This document shows, in pieces, positions 48,681 through 61,890 of a stretch of 64,000 nt of DNA (position 1 is the stretch's first letter; each line of letters starts with the position of its first letter). A model generated the notes under the pieces. The model did not search any database and was not told where the DNA came from. It saw only the letters and a list, made by a program, of their open reading frames with translations. Location: contig HG738137.1 of the NCBI GenBank assembly GCA_000499405.2, forward strand, positions 13,385,661-13,449,660, given 5' to 3'. Position numbers and translations under genes: made by a program. The DNA is from Onchocerca volvulus. Taxonomy: Eukaryota > Nematoda > Chromadorea > Rhabditida > Onchocercidae.

Positions 48681-51600
48681 TTATCGATTCGATGGCACTT
48701 GTTCGCTAACTTCAGCTTCCTTGGGTAATGGACCAGTCTGGACACTGAACGGACTTTCTGTGAATGTTTCGTTATCATCTGCAACATAACATTTGACAAC
48801 ACATGATAAAGTAAATTTTAAAGGTCTAGTCGTTTTGATTTCATCTGAAAATATAACCAATAAATGCAGGAAAACTTTCGGAAATTTCTTCAATGTTGAA
48901 AAGTGCTTATCAAAATATTCCACAAAAATCTACCAGGCATTGAGGGTATGAAACCAAAAGTCGCAGCAACAGGTACTGGCGGTAAAATTGGAGCAGTATG
49001 AGCCACTGGTTTTGAAGATGATGTTTCGATGAGTGGATTGAAATATCTCGATCCTAAAAATTTATGGTTTAAACAAAGAAATCCAATGAATTAAAATATA
49101 AACAAATGAAACTGACTGCTTGTGCAGTACATTCGACAGTCATTAGTAAATGACTGAAGATGTCTGCTATAGAAATGCAGACCATATGTCCAAAATAGAA
49201 TTCAGCAAGAAGAAGTAATTTCGAATTATTTAAACCATTTTACAACAAAAACAATACTAATAACATCGACAGATGAACAGAAAAATTTACCACCACTGAA
49301 TCGAGCAGCAGTTAATCCACCAACATTACCATGTGTCGTTCCGTTTAGTTTTTCCGAACTTGGTGCAACCGATGGCGGTGGCTCTGGAACAGATTCTTCC
49401 TCAATTCCTTCACCAACATATTTATTGAGTTTCGGATCCCAAACAATCTGTAATTTCAAAAAATTCTAAATAAAAACCAAAAATAACCAATTCCAGGAAA
49501 AAGTCATAGAAAAGTTGGAGCATCATTGTCGAATGTTTAATTCCAATTTTACGAGAGATGATGAGACATTACTAAATGATACCGATGGATGCTTATCGTC
49601 GGGGAGAATCATTTCATTGTTCGATGGAATTGCTTTTGCAATCGTTGCTTTTAGTTTCGAAAATAATCCCGCATTCTGACGATGGTCGTTTACAATTTTA
49701 CCTTTACTATGTATCTAAATATGAGTCAAACTGTATTATTTTCGAGACTGAAATTTGAAAAATAAAAATTCACAGATTGAATTAATAAGAAAAAAAAAGA
49801 AAAAAAAAGGTTAAAAATCCACTAACCTTTTCATCCTTTTTAACAACATTTGGCTGTTGATGAGAGGAAAACGGACGTTCTATAAAAAGAGAAAAGTAAG
49901 AAATATAAAAAGAAGTAAAGCTGAATATTTTATAAATGTAAAGATTAAAAAAAAATTAGTAAAATTATTTAACTTCAAAATACCTGGAACACAATTCGCG
50001 TATTGATTTGCATCTGAATTTGGTGGCGGCACGAAGCCAGATTGGAATGTTCCTTGAGTCTCGTTTCTTACTGCTAGATTAGGTACCATGCCGTTTAAGA
50101 TTTTTCCTTCCTAAAAAAAAGTAATTTATAAATTGAGTTAGTTGCATCAATAAAAACGAAAGAAAGGAAAGATGAATGAAATAAAACTTACTAAACGATC
50201 GACATTTTGATGGAGAGTATTGTCATGATTATTTGTAAAAGTGCTATTGCCATCTATCATACATTCTGCCGCCATCTCGCTATCTATTTTTGAATCAGTT
50301 TGCTGTTCCATTTTCAAATTCCACTCATAATTATCATCATTAAAGTAACTTTGCATTGCTTCATGTAAAATTTGTTCATTTGTTTGGGGTAACAGAGATG
50401 AAATGACTGCTGTATTTGTATGAGTTGTAATGCTACTTTCCACAGAATCTTTCGTGCTAACTGACAAAACTGATGGAAGTGTTGAATACTGGAAATTATG
50501 AATTTATCACGGGATATAATATAGCAATGAGCATGTCGTTACAATACCAATAATTTAATCCAGAATTAAAACCGAAAATATTCGATATTCATTTCCTTCC
50601 ATTTTATTTTCATTATTGATCATCAAGGAAGAATCAATCATAAAAATTATGGAAAAGAGGAAAGAGCAATACAACCTACAACATAACGCATTCACATACT
50701 TAGATTAAAAACTGCACCTGAGAAGGATTTACCGATGCGTTTGTATTGCTGTATGCTCCAACTCTCTCATGTAGTTGTCCTGGCTGCATACGATATTCTG
50801 GAATATAAGCAGCATGCGTTGCTTGCAAGGCTAAATAATAAACAGATACTACAAAAGATTTATAGACAGTTTCAACTTCAGTCCTTTTCTTTCTGCAGCA
50901 AAGAATCGGAAAGACAACAGTTAACGGAGAAAATATAAATATTAAATGAGTTTATACTACTGCAAAAGACAAAAGAGAATCTAGAACCAAACAGAATTAA
51001 AATATAAGTCGGTAATACAGCCACAAATTTTGAAATGATCAAATTCAATTCCTCGAATGCTAAAAATCTAACCGTTACTTTCAGGTTTATGATCTTCTTC
51101 TTGCTGTTGCTTCAGAGAGGTTGATGAGGTAGCAAGTTCCTCTTGTCCAATTTGCCATTCGACAGTCTCAGAGTTTAGCATTCTCGTGCTGCAATGATAA
51201 TCACAATATAATTTCTTATGGATGAATAAGCTGAGGATTATAAAGATTAATAAGCATGAAAAAAATACAAAAAGAACTTACTTAGCGAAATCCTTTACTT
51301 GGTTACCATTATTTTCAGCAAAATTCTCGGCCACTTCAGGCTAAAATGATTAACTTTGTTATTTTTAAATAGGATGCATAAGAAATCAATCAAAATTCAA
51401 AAGTTTTCAAATTTCTCACTTTTCGTTTGAAGAGCACAGTTACTAACTATAAGAAAAAAAAAAAAAAAAAAAAAAACTCCCACGTGAAAAACTGCAAAAA
51501 AGAAAGAAAAAAAGAGTTACATCGGATGATAGTTTTGGTACCACGACTAGACCAACATTTTCAGTGTCATGATCGATAACCGAAGTAGCATCATCTTGTC

Positions 51601-54600
51601 TTACTTTATTTTCTTCATTTACTTTTTGCTGCTCATCTATCAAAGACCGCAAGGCTGGAAGCCAGGACGTACTGTTTGCATCTGCGGATGCCACAAATTT
51701 TAGACTACAAAATACAGTTGTACACATCAGAATCATAAATAAATAAAAGAATAAATATGATGGTGAAATATATTAGCGATTCAGCCTTTATTGAAAACAT
51801 TATGTTCGGATCCCGAAAACGAATCATGCGCAAAAATCTCTAAATCCAGAAATTCCACAGACCTTTACACGGCAATGACTTATATCACTCTATTTCTTCT
51901 TTTTATGTGCTTTAAAAATATTGCACTTGTACTGCAAAAGCATTTCCAAATTAATATACATAAAAGGAATAATAAAAAATATGATGCATACCGTTCAGCA
52001 AGTTCGTAAAGTCGTTCAAGCTGTTCGATATCGATTTCATGATATTTATCCCAAATTTCCTTCGCAATTTCAACGCAGTATCGGAAAGCATCTCCTGCAG
52101 AATTTCCAAATTCGGAAACCATTTCTGCATAATCCAGACGATACAACTGATATGCAATTGATACGTTGAAATTTGCCGGAATCCCGGTGTTTGCCAATTT
52201 CGTGGAATATTGGAAAATTTCCGTGGCATGCAGATCTATTATTGAAAAACTGAAACTTCATAAAACTTAAAGGAATAATGAAACAAAAGTGGTAAAACTT
52301 CAAATTAATTTTTATGAAAATAATCCAAAAAAAAAAAAAAAAAGAACGACAAGACGTAAAAGATAGCAATGATGCCACAATTGAGGAGGATTATGTGCTA
52401 GTGTCCTTTTGACATAATTCTCCCAAAGAGAAAAAGATGCTAGTTTCCTTTTGACATAATTCTCCCAAAGAGAAAAAGATGGGATTAAAATTTTAATTAC
52501 CTATTCGAAAATCCATAATTCATTTCTTCGCCTGGCAAAGTGGCATGAATAAGTGTTATGTGTTGACGAACATCTGCATTCATATCTTCGCTGAAAATTC
52601 TTTTTAACAACTGTGAAACTCTTCTAGTAAGAGCACCAAGAATAAAAAAATGTTTTGAAAAAAAAAAACCTTTTAGGTATTGGCTGGAACGGATTATAAG
52701 TGGGTAACAAAAGGCTGACTGCTAGGAAACAAAAATCAGCCGCAGCATACAATCCACGACGAGCAAGCACGCAACCAAGTTGGTATACTGTTCCAAGCGC
52801 TGCTGGAGTATTTAAATTGGCCAGAACTATAGCTGCATGTGAACGCCAGCTATTTACTTCATCCATCGGTGGACTTGCCTAGAAAATATTTCATATTTTA
52901 TAAAAGATTGATTTATTTAGATATCCAGAACAATATTCTTTAGTCATTTATTCATTTCTGATTTAGAATATGAGTGATAGTTATAAAAATGAACACAGTT
53001 CACTAAATCATTCATAAATTGAAATTAATACGAAAACATTAGACAAGCAAATGACGATACAATAAGAATAAAGAAGCTTACCAAAACAGGAGCAGGTTGT
53101 CCATTTGCAACTGAGAAAAGAGTCATTACAGGATTCATTTCTGATCGATGTGACAAAAAGGCTGTTTCGATTTTCTCAAGTTCGTGTGGTTCACTGACAC
53201 ACATACGACGTGCCAAAATCATTGCATCCGAATAAAGTCCATCTTTTATCGCACTATCAAGAGCCTCCTGCAAGAAAAAAAGAGATTTTCCTTTAACTAC
53301 CAGATGGTTCTAATATTTTGGTTGGTCGCAAATCACGTCACTGCAATATTTGCAATTATATAGAATGAGACCTCAAAAAATTGAACTCGATACTTCTAAT
53401 ATTATATGTTGAACTTACTTTAATATGGCCACCTAGAAGAAGTTGTGTAAAGCGATCATATGCCTTAGGATCGACAGAACGCTCATTGAAATTTGCGGGA
53501 GTAAATGAACTTGATTTTTCTTTGTAATGTCGCCGTTGCTCCGACACATCACAAGTGGCCATTAATAACCGCGACAAATCCGGACCCGTAACTCGCTAAA
53601 TCATTATTAGAATTAATGCAATATTATTTTCATTATTTACAATAAGAAAGAAGCGACGTACACTAAAAAAAAAAAAAAAAATGTATAATTCAAAAATCAA
53701 AAGCATACTCCTTGCTGTTGCACAAGCATTTCCAAAAGTTGCCATATTAAAAGACAGTCACTTTCCAAGCTACTTGAAGGATTTAAAAGATAAGCTTCCG
53801 ATTTTAGAATTAGTTCAATTTGACGTTGCACATAGAGATGCACAGAATGAGTTGGGGTGAATCCAGCAATAAGGGGGCCTAAAAAATCGACAATTATATA
53901 AATGTTATCTTGCATATTGATATTAGGTTATACAGTGAAGAATTGAATAAAGTTTAATACGAATCGTCGAAGATTCTTCACAATTCGGTATAAAATGATA
54001 CGACAATTTTATGCGAAGATAGCTTTACATAAACTTCTTGAAAGACGGTTACGATTACGATTTAAATCATCTTGTTCAATTGATTCGCAAATTAAAAAGT
54101 TGAGAAAATATTCTAATAAAATACATCAAAATACACCTCGAAATGATTCAATGGCGTCCGAAATACGTTGCAGTTTATGATTACCAAACAGGCTTTTTAG
54201 ATCGCGTATTTCTAGAATATTTTCCGAATTCCGAACATTTAATATAATTGCCTTACCACCAACACCAAATTTCAAAAATGAATGTGGAACACGGAACTTC
54301 ATTGGTTCTGAAATAAATAGATTATAGTTCGAAAAAATTCCATTCTGAAGAACAAAAATAATCAATTACTGATTTCGAAAATAAAATTAAATCAGAAGAT
54401 TAATGTTTCTGTAAATGTTATGTCAATAAAATAAAGTGAAGGCAAAGAATGGGAAAACAAATTTTCCGGTAGATAATGATTAAATTTAATTTTTGGTAAG
54501 CGAGCCTTTAGCAGCAGAATCGATGCTGAGTTGATCACTGTCATCTTCAACTTGGCTTCCTCGTTCACTCTGTCTGAAAAATAAAAAATGTATAAGTCAA

Positions 54601-57600
54601 AATACTTTCAGAACAGCAGAGAAAAAGCATATCCAAACAAGTTTAAATCAGAACATTTTGCTGGACTGCAAAATAAGTCTCCAGATGCTAACGCATAAAA
54701 AGTACAATAATGTGCCAAAATTGAAATAAATTTTAAAGAGATGCAACCGAAAAAGCGACCTTTTCCCAGACAGATAAAAGACAGCATGTGGAGAAACATG
54801 AAGCAAAATACATTTGATCGTCAAAAACGAGAAACATGAAGAAGTCATTTGACTTTTAACATTTTCGATCTGCTTAGTGGAATTAAAATTGGAGAACTAA
54901 GTAGTGTAATCAGATTCCTAACATTCAATCAGCATCGTAATTTAACTTCAGCAAATCAAATGTCAGAGTTTCGTCATTAATAAAAGGACAACCTTTGTTG
55001 TCCTTTTATAAATGTTGTTTTGCAGACTTTGTAAAATTTATATGAACACACCATTAGAATTGTCCCAACTACATATAGCACGAGTTACGATTTTTCTACT
55101 TTAGAGTGTTTTATTTCGCACAAAAGTATCATTTTTTCAAACTCAACTTCGCAATAAAAGAAGAAATTATGTATAAAAATTTGTCAGTCATGATTGCAAC
55201 TACTCAAAGATCTCCGGATTATAAAATGTGTAATTTCACATCTAAAGAAAGAAAAAAAAAATAATAATACGAAGCAACCTGCTATCAAGTGTTTCATGAT
55301 CATCGCTGAACAGCTGCTTCTGGGACATTTCATAGGCCTTCAATTGATTTACCGAACGCTTAGCTATATATTCTTCTTGTGTATGTTTGCAGATCTGAAA
55401 TATTGTCAATTAAATCATGTGAAAACAGAAATCAATTAAACCAAAACAACAAAATTTCTTCCTGATAGTAAATTTACCTTCCAAAGAGCAATTTCAGCCG
55501 AATCGCCCTTACATATGTAGTTGAAATATTCGCGATTGAACTTTTTATGAAACAAATCCACTGGGAGATAATGATGCCGATAGAGAACACAATAAAACAA
55601 ATAAGCTGCCTTTTCGATTGCAGGCAATTGGAAATATTCTGGAGGTGGCGGTAATCTGCGCATTATGTATTCTACGCGTTCCTTAAACAAACATATTTTA
55701 GCACCTTATGTCTGTTGTTAAATAAGACAATATCATTAATTTTTCATATTCTAACCGTTTTCATAATCTAATTTTCTCATACAATTCAAACTTTATATTA
55801 CAAGCTAATCTACATGAATAAAAGTACAAATTCTAGTTGTTCATTTCCACACAAGTTTCAAATATTTCAAATTTTTCATCGATTGATTTGGAATTTTGAT
55901 ACAACGCTGAATTCAAATAGGCATGTATTTTCATACAGATAAGGCGCACGTTTAAGAACTTTCATTCAGCCAGTTTCCAATGTTTTCGTCTTTTCATTTC
56001 ATTGAACAGTCAAAAATCACTAACCTGCGGTAACTGTATCACACCGAAATAATAAAATTCATTTGGAGCTGGAAAAGGCACTGCATTGTAACGCATCGCG
56101 GTAGCTCGCCGCGTCTGTAGTCAATTTATTCAAAAATTATTTACTTTGCAATATGATATAATTAATATCTATAAAAAACTATTCAGCGATGACTTTCAAG
56201 TTTAACTAAGCATAAAAAGATAATTCATTTTTTTGATACCAAAATCATTTTGGATGTCAATATTTTCTATTATCATACTGAATATAAAAACAATTTTAAC
56301 GAGTCAAAAAATGACTATATATGCAAAATCGATTGATATTTGAATTATACCATTTCTTGTTCGTTATGAATTCGTGCTATTTCGCTGTCACTCCCAGTAC
56401 TTTCTTCTCCACTTTCGAACGAATGCTCCCGTGTATCATTTTGATGAGAATCCTGAGCGAATTCATTCACATGATGATATCTACAAACCAGTAATAATTA
56501 ACTCGTGTCGAACAATAATAGAGTCTACGAAAAAGAAAAATCTTCAAAGTTATAGCAAATCAATGCAACAGATAAAAACCTCCAATTTGGGTGTTCTAAT
56601 GTAGAAGAAAATTACAAAGTACAAACAATATCGTTGCTTTCTGAAATATGAATCCCAAACGCCTATCTAAAGAAAAATCACTCTAGAAAAATTCATATTA
56701 TTGGATATGTTAAACAAAAAGATATATCTGGTAAATCTCCTCTCTTTCGAGAGTGAGTTTTTCATCAGCGCTTTACTATATTTTACCATAAGATCAACTG
56801 AGTGTGGTTCCGGCGATCAAAACATAGAATTTTTTTTTTTTGTAGACGAATTAATTTTGTATAAATGTAGAATAAAATAATAGAAATTCTAAAAATCAAT
56901 TCACTCTGATTACGTTGAGTGAATTGATGTTCACTCTCATTAAGTTGAATAAATTGATTTTGATCACCATAATGAATAAACTGCACGCATATCACAGAGT
57001 AAAAAAAGAAAAAGTTGAAGAATTATGCTCAATTTTCAGAATCAAAAACTGAATAAACAAGAAAAAATGAAACTTCGAATACGCAGTCGCATCAATTGAA
57101 GATTGAGGTCGACGCATAGCTACGTTATCATCGTTAAACATTATTGCTAAATTATGTGCTGTATGTCGTCCAACATGAGGTCCCAATGACTGCCTACCAC
57201 TTGGATAATACCTGATATAGCATCATGATTCAAAAATGTATTATCATATCTAGAGTAAGGACCGAAGTCTTCAACACTATTACACACTTTGGATTACATT
57301 TTTTATATTTTCAGTAAGATTCAAAATTTCGTTCTTTCTAAATAAAAAAAATTCAACAACTTACTCGTATGGTTGATAACCGATTGAAGATTGATGACTA
57401 TATACATTCTGCATCATATGGTTATGCTTAGCAAGTGCAGGACCTCTGTACGGTCCTATCTCACCCATTTCTGATTTAGTACCACGCGATAAAAAATTAT
57501 CATGTTCACGAATACGAGCATGCCGATTTCTTCAGAAAGTATAACATGATAACGCGTAACATAACTTCTTATTATAATATCAATAAAATATATGGTTATG

Positions 57601-57726
57601 GGAAATATGAAAGCAAAAATCTTACCTACGAAGTGAATTGACGAAGTCCTCGCCGTAATAAACATCATTTTTTGCAGAGCTATCTTCAGAACTCAGACGA
57701 TCGGGAAACGTATATGAGTGATTCAC

Positions 57727-57791
<65 letters not shown>

Positions 57792-60700
57792 GGAATTTCA
57801 GGAAAAGGAATGTCATTGTATCAAAAGACCACATTAAAAATCATGCAATTATAATACTTTTGGAAAAAGATCGAGAATCCAATATCGGTTCAACATTTCT
57901 CGGATTCGTAGTAATGTTGGAATCGAGATCTATTGATGTTGGATTTTTTTGTCTTCTCTTTGGTATCCTGAAAAGATATCAATAAACAACTAGCAATATA
58001 TTTATTGTTCAACATAATTTCCGACAATCCTAAAGCAATCCTTTTTTTTTCGTGGCTAGACAGTTTAACCACGTAAATGTGGCAGTGACCATGCTGCACA
58101 GAAATATGGCAGCATTAAACATTTAAAGCTTAAGGACATGAAAAAATACAGCGACATGCTATTGCTGTGACCGATCCGCACCACACAGTTTAGAAAGTGA
58201 AAATTATTATTTTTTAAGATTATTTTATTATTTATTTTCAGATTTTTTTTTTTTTTTTTTTTAGAAATATATATACTTATTTTAGAAATATATATAACTG
58301 AACAATTAATATGCTGATAATACTGGCACACTATTTCAGCTTTCTACGAAAAAGAAAACAGAAAAAAAAAAAAAAGAAAAATTAAAAAATTTTCTAACGA
58401 TCTATTAGAACTTTCGTCGATTTCTACTGATGAAGCTTTCTGTGTCGGATGCCAATCCAAGCGATGAGTTTCCATTCTTAAACGATCTAATCGCTTGATT
58501 ACTTCTGGATATCTTAAAATTGATATAAACGATATGAATAATGAGTGAATTGACAACTAAGGCAAATTCGAAAACATGGAAATTTTTGGAGAATACGAAG
58601 ATAACATTCATAAACATTTCCTTATATAAATGAAAAAACTTCCTATGCTGATCAGGAAAGATAAATGAAAAGAAAAACAAACTGTTTGCGAATAATGCGA
58701 TATCGGTCTCGAACATTTTTAGAATCCCTATGTTTTTCAGTAGCCTTGTTAAAAGAATTTTCAGGAGCAGTTGAATCCGTGGACTGTTCTGCTGATGTCG
58801 ATATCGTAATACTGTGTTCTCTGTCATCCTGAAGACAAAATAACAACATGCGAAGAGAGATGAGAAAACGGCTGCATTCGTTTTACAAATTATTAATTCA
58901 TCATTATATTAGGAGGTATAAAATATTTCTCATTAGAACCCATCTTTCATCAAGATCATTTGGAGGGTTAATGATGTTCAAAAACTTACTCTTTTAATAT
59001 ATCACCTAATTTGCTCATCAAGCTGAACTAACTTAAAGAAATACTAAAGCGCTGGTACTTGACGTGATTTTCATAAATTGAATGCTAAAAAAAACATGCT
59101 CTTGCTCCGAAATTTAGAAATATCAAGAGCGCGCACACCTTTAAGATTTGTCTCAATTCATTCTGTCCTTGTGTCCCTTGCATGTTATCAATCAGTGATG
59201 AATCGGCACTCTCATCAACCACTTTTCTTAATTGATCAGAAGCATTGCTCGCAACCTAAAATATGCATTATTCCTAGCACTTTAAGAATATGAAAACTTA
59301 GTTGACTGGGTCATTCATAGTTTCTTTGCTCATGTAATATAATCTTTACTTTGATAAACTTAAAGCATTGTTATACCGATTCTTGCTTCTTGATTGATAC
59401 CGCAGTCTCATTTGCCTGCTGAAAATTCATTACAGGTACGACGTTCGAAACAGTCTGTGTCTTCTCAACAACAACCGTAGTTTGTGTTTCATCAGTTCCT
59501 TCAGCTAATGATAATGAGGTACTACGAGCATTACTTATAACTGGTGCGAGTGAAGATATTTGAGGGTTAGGAATAACTGGTTGAAATGGTGGGACAACAC
59601 GATTTGCCGAGAATCCTGAAATTATCAAAAATTCAGAACCGAAAATGGAAAAGTTAGCGAGATGATGGCGCAATTTACACACTTACACACAGTAATGAAT
59701 AATATCCAAGCTGATTTTTGGATATAGTACAACACTTAACTGATCTTGACAGATAAGCTATGAACAATTGAAAATGACATAAATAATCAAGAAATACGAT
59801 AAAGACAACCGAAATAAAGTAAGAAATTACCACAAGAATCGTGGTTAGAAATAGGACCAACACGGGCGATATTTGCAGTAGAAGGAACAGTTGCTGGGAA
59901 TGTTTGGTTAGAGGATAAAACACCAACAGAAAGCGGTGTCGCTACTGTAGTTGCAATGGATGTTGCTATCATAGGAGTGACTTGAGCAACTGCCACTACT
60001 GATACGCCATTTTCAGCCTGAAAATACTTCAGTAAGTTGATCCATTCTGCCCGATTTTATTCCCGTCATAATTTTCTGGAGATTTTTAATGTTCATACGA
60101 AAGTAGAAAACATCTATACTTACATCGGTTATTATTTGCTCCTTTTCTTTTAGTAGCAATGCACCTGTTGATATATTACCTGAAATATCCAGTTTACATT
60201 CAATGATTGTTTTTCATATTAGATTTGAATTTTACATAATAATTAATTAAAACCAAAGAAAAATTTTTTTTTTAAATTCAGTCTCCCAATAATTCGTAAT
60301 TAAGTGAAAAAATTAGAAAAAAGCAAACAAAACTCAAGATTTACTATCTCATAAATATTCTTTTTTTGTACTAAAATTTAGTTATTCTAAATGAAAAATA
60401 AGTTGTAAATTTCTGAGAAATAATCTAAAATACTGTTGTTATTGTTCTGAATTTATGCAATACTATTGTTGCTTGTAATTTCAAGAATTACAGATAAAGT
60501 AGCAAACTTGAAATTTAATATTATCGCCCGGTAATAGCTAAATCTCTAGAAATCTGTTAGATTTATACCTTCCACATCATTGTCAGAAATCAGTTTTTTT
60601 TCAACTTGCTGACCACTACCTTTTTCATCTGCTACTTTCTTATCCTGCAAAAGAATTTTTCAAAAGGATTCTTTCATCTAATCATATATTTCGATTTTAA

Positions 60701-61866
60701 GCAAGTTATTAATGCAATATTATCAAATTAAAAGTTTAGGACAAAAACGTACTTCTGCATTATGATCAGAAATGCTGCATTCTGAGTGCAAAATCGGTTG
60801 ATGAATACCAAACGAATATTTTACTTGCTCATTTTGCTGTTCAGTAATTTCAAGCGACGCCGTTTTTTTCTAGATTTCAAATGGAATTTCGAAAAGAATT
60901 CACAGAGTCCAGATATATTATTTGTAATAATTTTGAAATAACTTTGCAATTACCATTCCACAACAATATTTACCCGTCAAAGTGGATTGCAAATTCTATT
61001 TAAGAAATCTCTTCTCTTACTATCAAAAATATCAAACCGTAGGAATTCGTTCTAGTTCTTGTTGTGTGAAACATGCGCTGGGATTATTAGCCGTAATAGA
61101 TGTTTGCCAACTATTCGCATGACCATTATCACCCGAAGATGCCCGAAAACCTTGAAACACAGCCGCACTATATGGATCCGTTCCAGTTTGCTAAAAGAAT
61201 ACAATCGTAAATCACAGTACTCTTTATGTTTTTTTGCATCTCTGTCATCTTCCTTTTCTAACTATCTATTCATGGTTAACTGATTTGAAATCATAAGGCA
61301 AATCATTCATTTATTTGGACTGAATCACTCAATAACGGATCACTACGAACGTTTGGAAGGAAGTAATAATTATTAAATTATCACACTCGGAAGTTATAAA
61401 GAATTCAAAAGGCAATAATTATTGATAATTCAGAAATCATTACATTAGATTTTTGAAAAATGATAAATTTCTCTAATAATAAATATTCAATAAGCAAATT
61501 TTTCACTGAGTAGAATGATCACGGATGATATATGTCTTACACATGAATTTTCACTGGAAGTGATTAATCCATAAAAGAACTGTTGAATCAACTATATTGC
61601 TGAATCAAATGATCACCCTTAAAAAGTATTGAAAATCTATCAATTACGGTACCGATAATTGAATTCTTTTAAATAAATAAATAGAGATTAACATTTTCTT
61701 GATGCCACCAATGAGGTTGCTGTTGTTGTTGTTGTTGTTGTTGTTGCAATCCTTCGTTGATATCGTCATTGTTTAAACGAGCACAGCTCCATTCATCACC
61801 ATCTTTCGCATCGTTTTTTCCTTGCTGTTGTGTATTCGCTTGCAACTGCCAATAAAATTGCGACAT
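48681..61866 (-). CDS. sec-16: Sec16 homologue, ER-exit-site scaffold (about 36 exons)
   Basis: Peripheral ER protein that organises COPII assembly. About 1,690 residues, with start ATG at 61866 (MSQFYWQL) and TAA at 48681. The N-terminal half (61866-56350) is low-complexity with a poly-Gln run near 61718-61747. Then come FYYFGVIQLP (56114-56025), IEKAAYLFYCVLYRHHYLP (55681-55478), and the central conserved domain from FRVPHSFLKFGVGGKAII (54307-54137) through LIWQLLEMLVQQQG, EALDSAIKDGLYSDAMILA (53267-53082), SWRSHAAIVLANLN and LARRGLYAAADFCFLA (52878-52670). The C-terminal region has IVWDPKLNKYVGEG (49447-49291), the Sec23-binding-end motif of the family. Phases agree across nearly all junctions. 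One exon (high end 54573) has no good GT donor before an in-frame TAA at about 54490. A gap near 58030-58170 may hide a small exon. Animal Sec16A/B split cannot be decided. Confidence 0.88.
52396..52479. repeat. Tandem duplication of a 42-nt unit inside a sec-16 intron
   Basis: TGCTAGTGTCCTTTTGACAT and its continuation to GAGAAAAAGA occur at 52396-52437 and again at 52438-52479 with a single G/T difference. They lie within the intron between exons 52590-52501 and 52249-51992. Near identity implies a recent duplication. Confidence 0.92.
57730..57789 (-). repeat. 60-nt poly(U) run forming a sec-16 3' splice-site tract
   Basis: Sixty consecutive A on the plus strand are U in the pre-mRNA and end directly in ACAG before the exon with high end 57725. 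It is an extreme expansion of the normal polypyrimidine tract. True length may vary between individuals or assemblies. Confidence 0.75.
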
Positions 61867-61882
61867 TCGCAAGGATATGCAT
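61796..61882 (-). promoter_or_regulatory. Overlapping upstream ORF in the sec-16 leader
   Basis: With the transcript starting after the acceptor at 61892-61891 (AAATTTCAG), the first ATG is at 61882, out of frame with sec-16. It opens a 28-codon frame that overlaps the true start (61866) and ends at 61796. If translated it would lower initiation at the sec-16 ATG, which is the first ATG of the long frame. Functional effect is inference. Confidence 0.4.
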
Positions 61883-61890
61883 CAACTAGT

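Noticed and set aside
52070..52378. Alternative minus-strand frames over the sec-16 exon at 51992-52249
   Set aside because: Only the frame reading DLHATEIFQY and NVSIAYQLYRLDYAEM joins in phase to its neighbours and matches Sec16; the other two frames are shadows.
57622..57834. Poly-Phe open frame at 57622-57834
   Set aside because: It is produced by the 60-base homopolymer beside a sec-16 acceptor; only the part below 57726 is coding, in the sec-16 frame.
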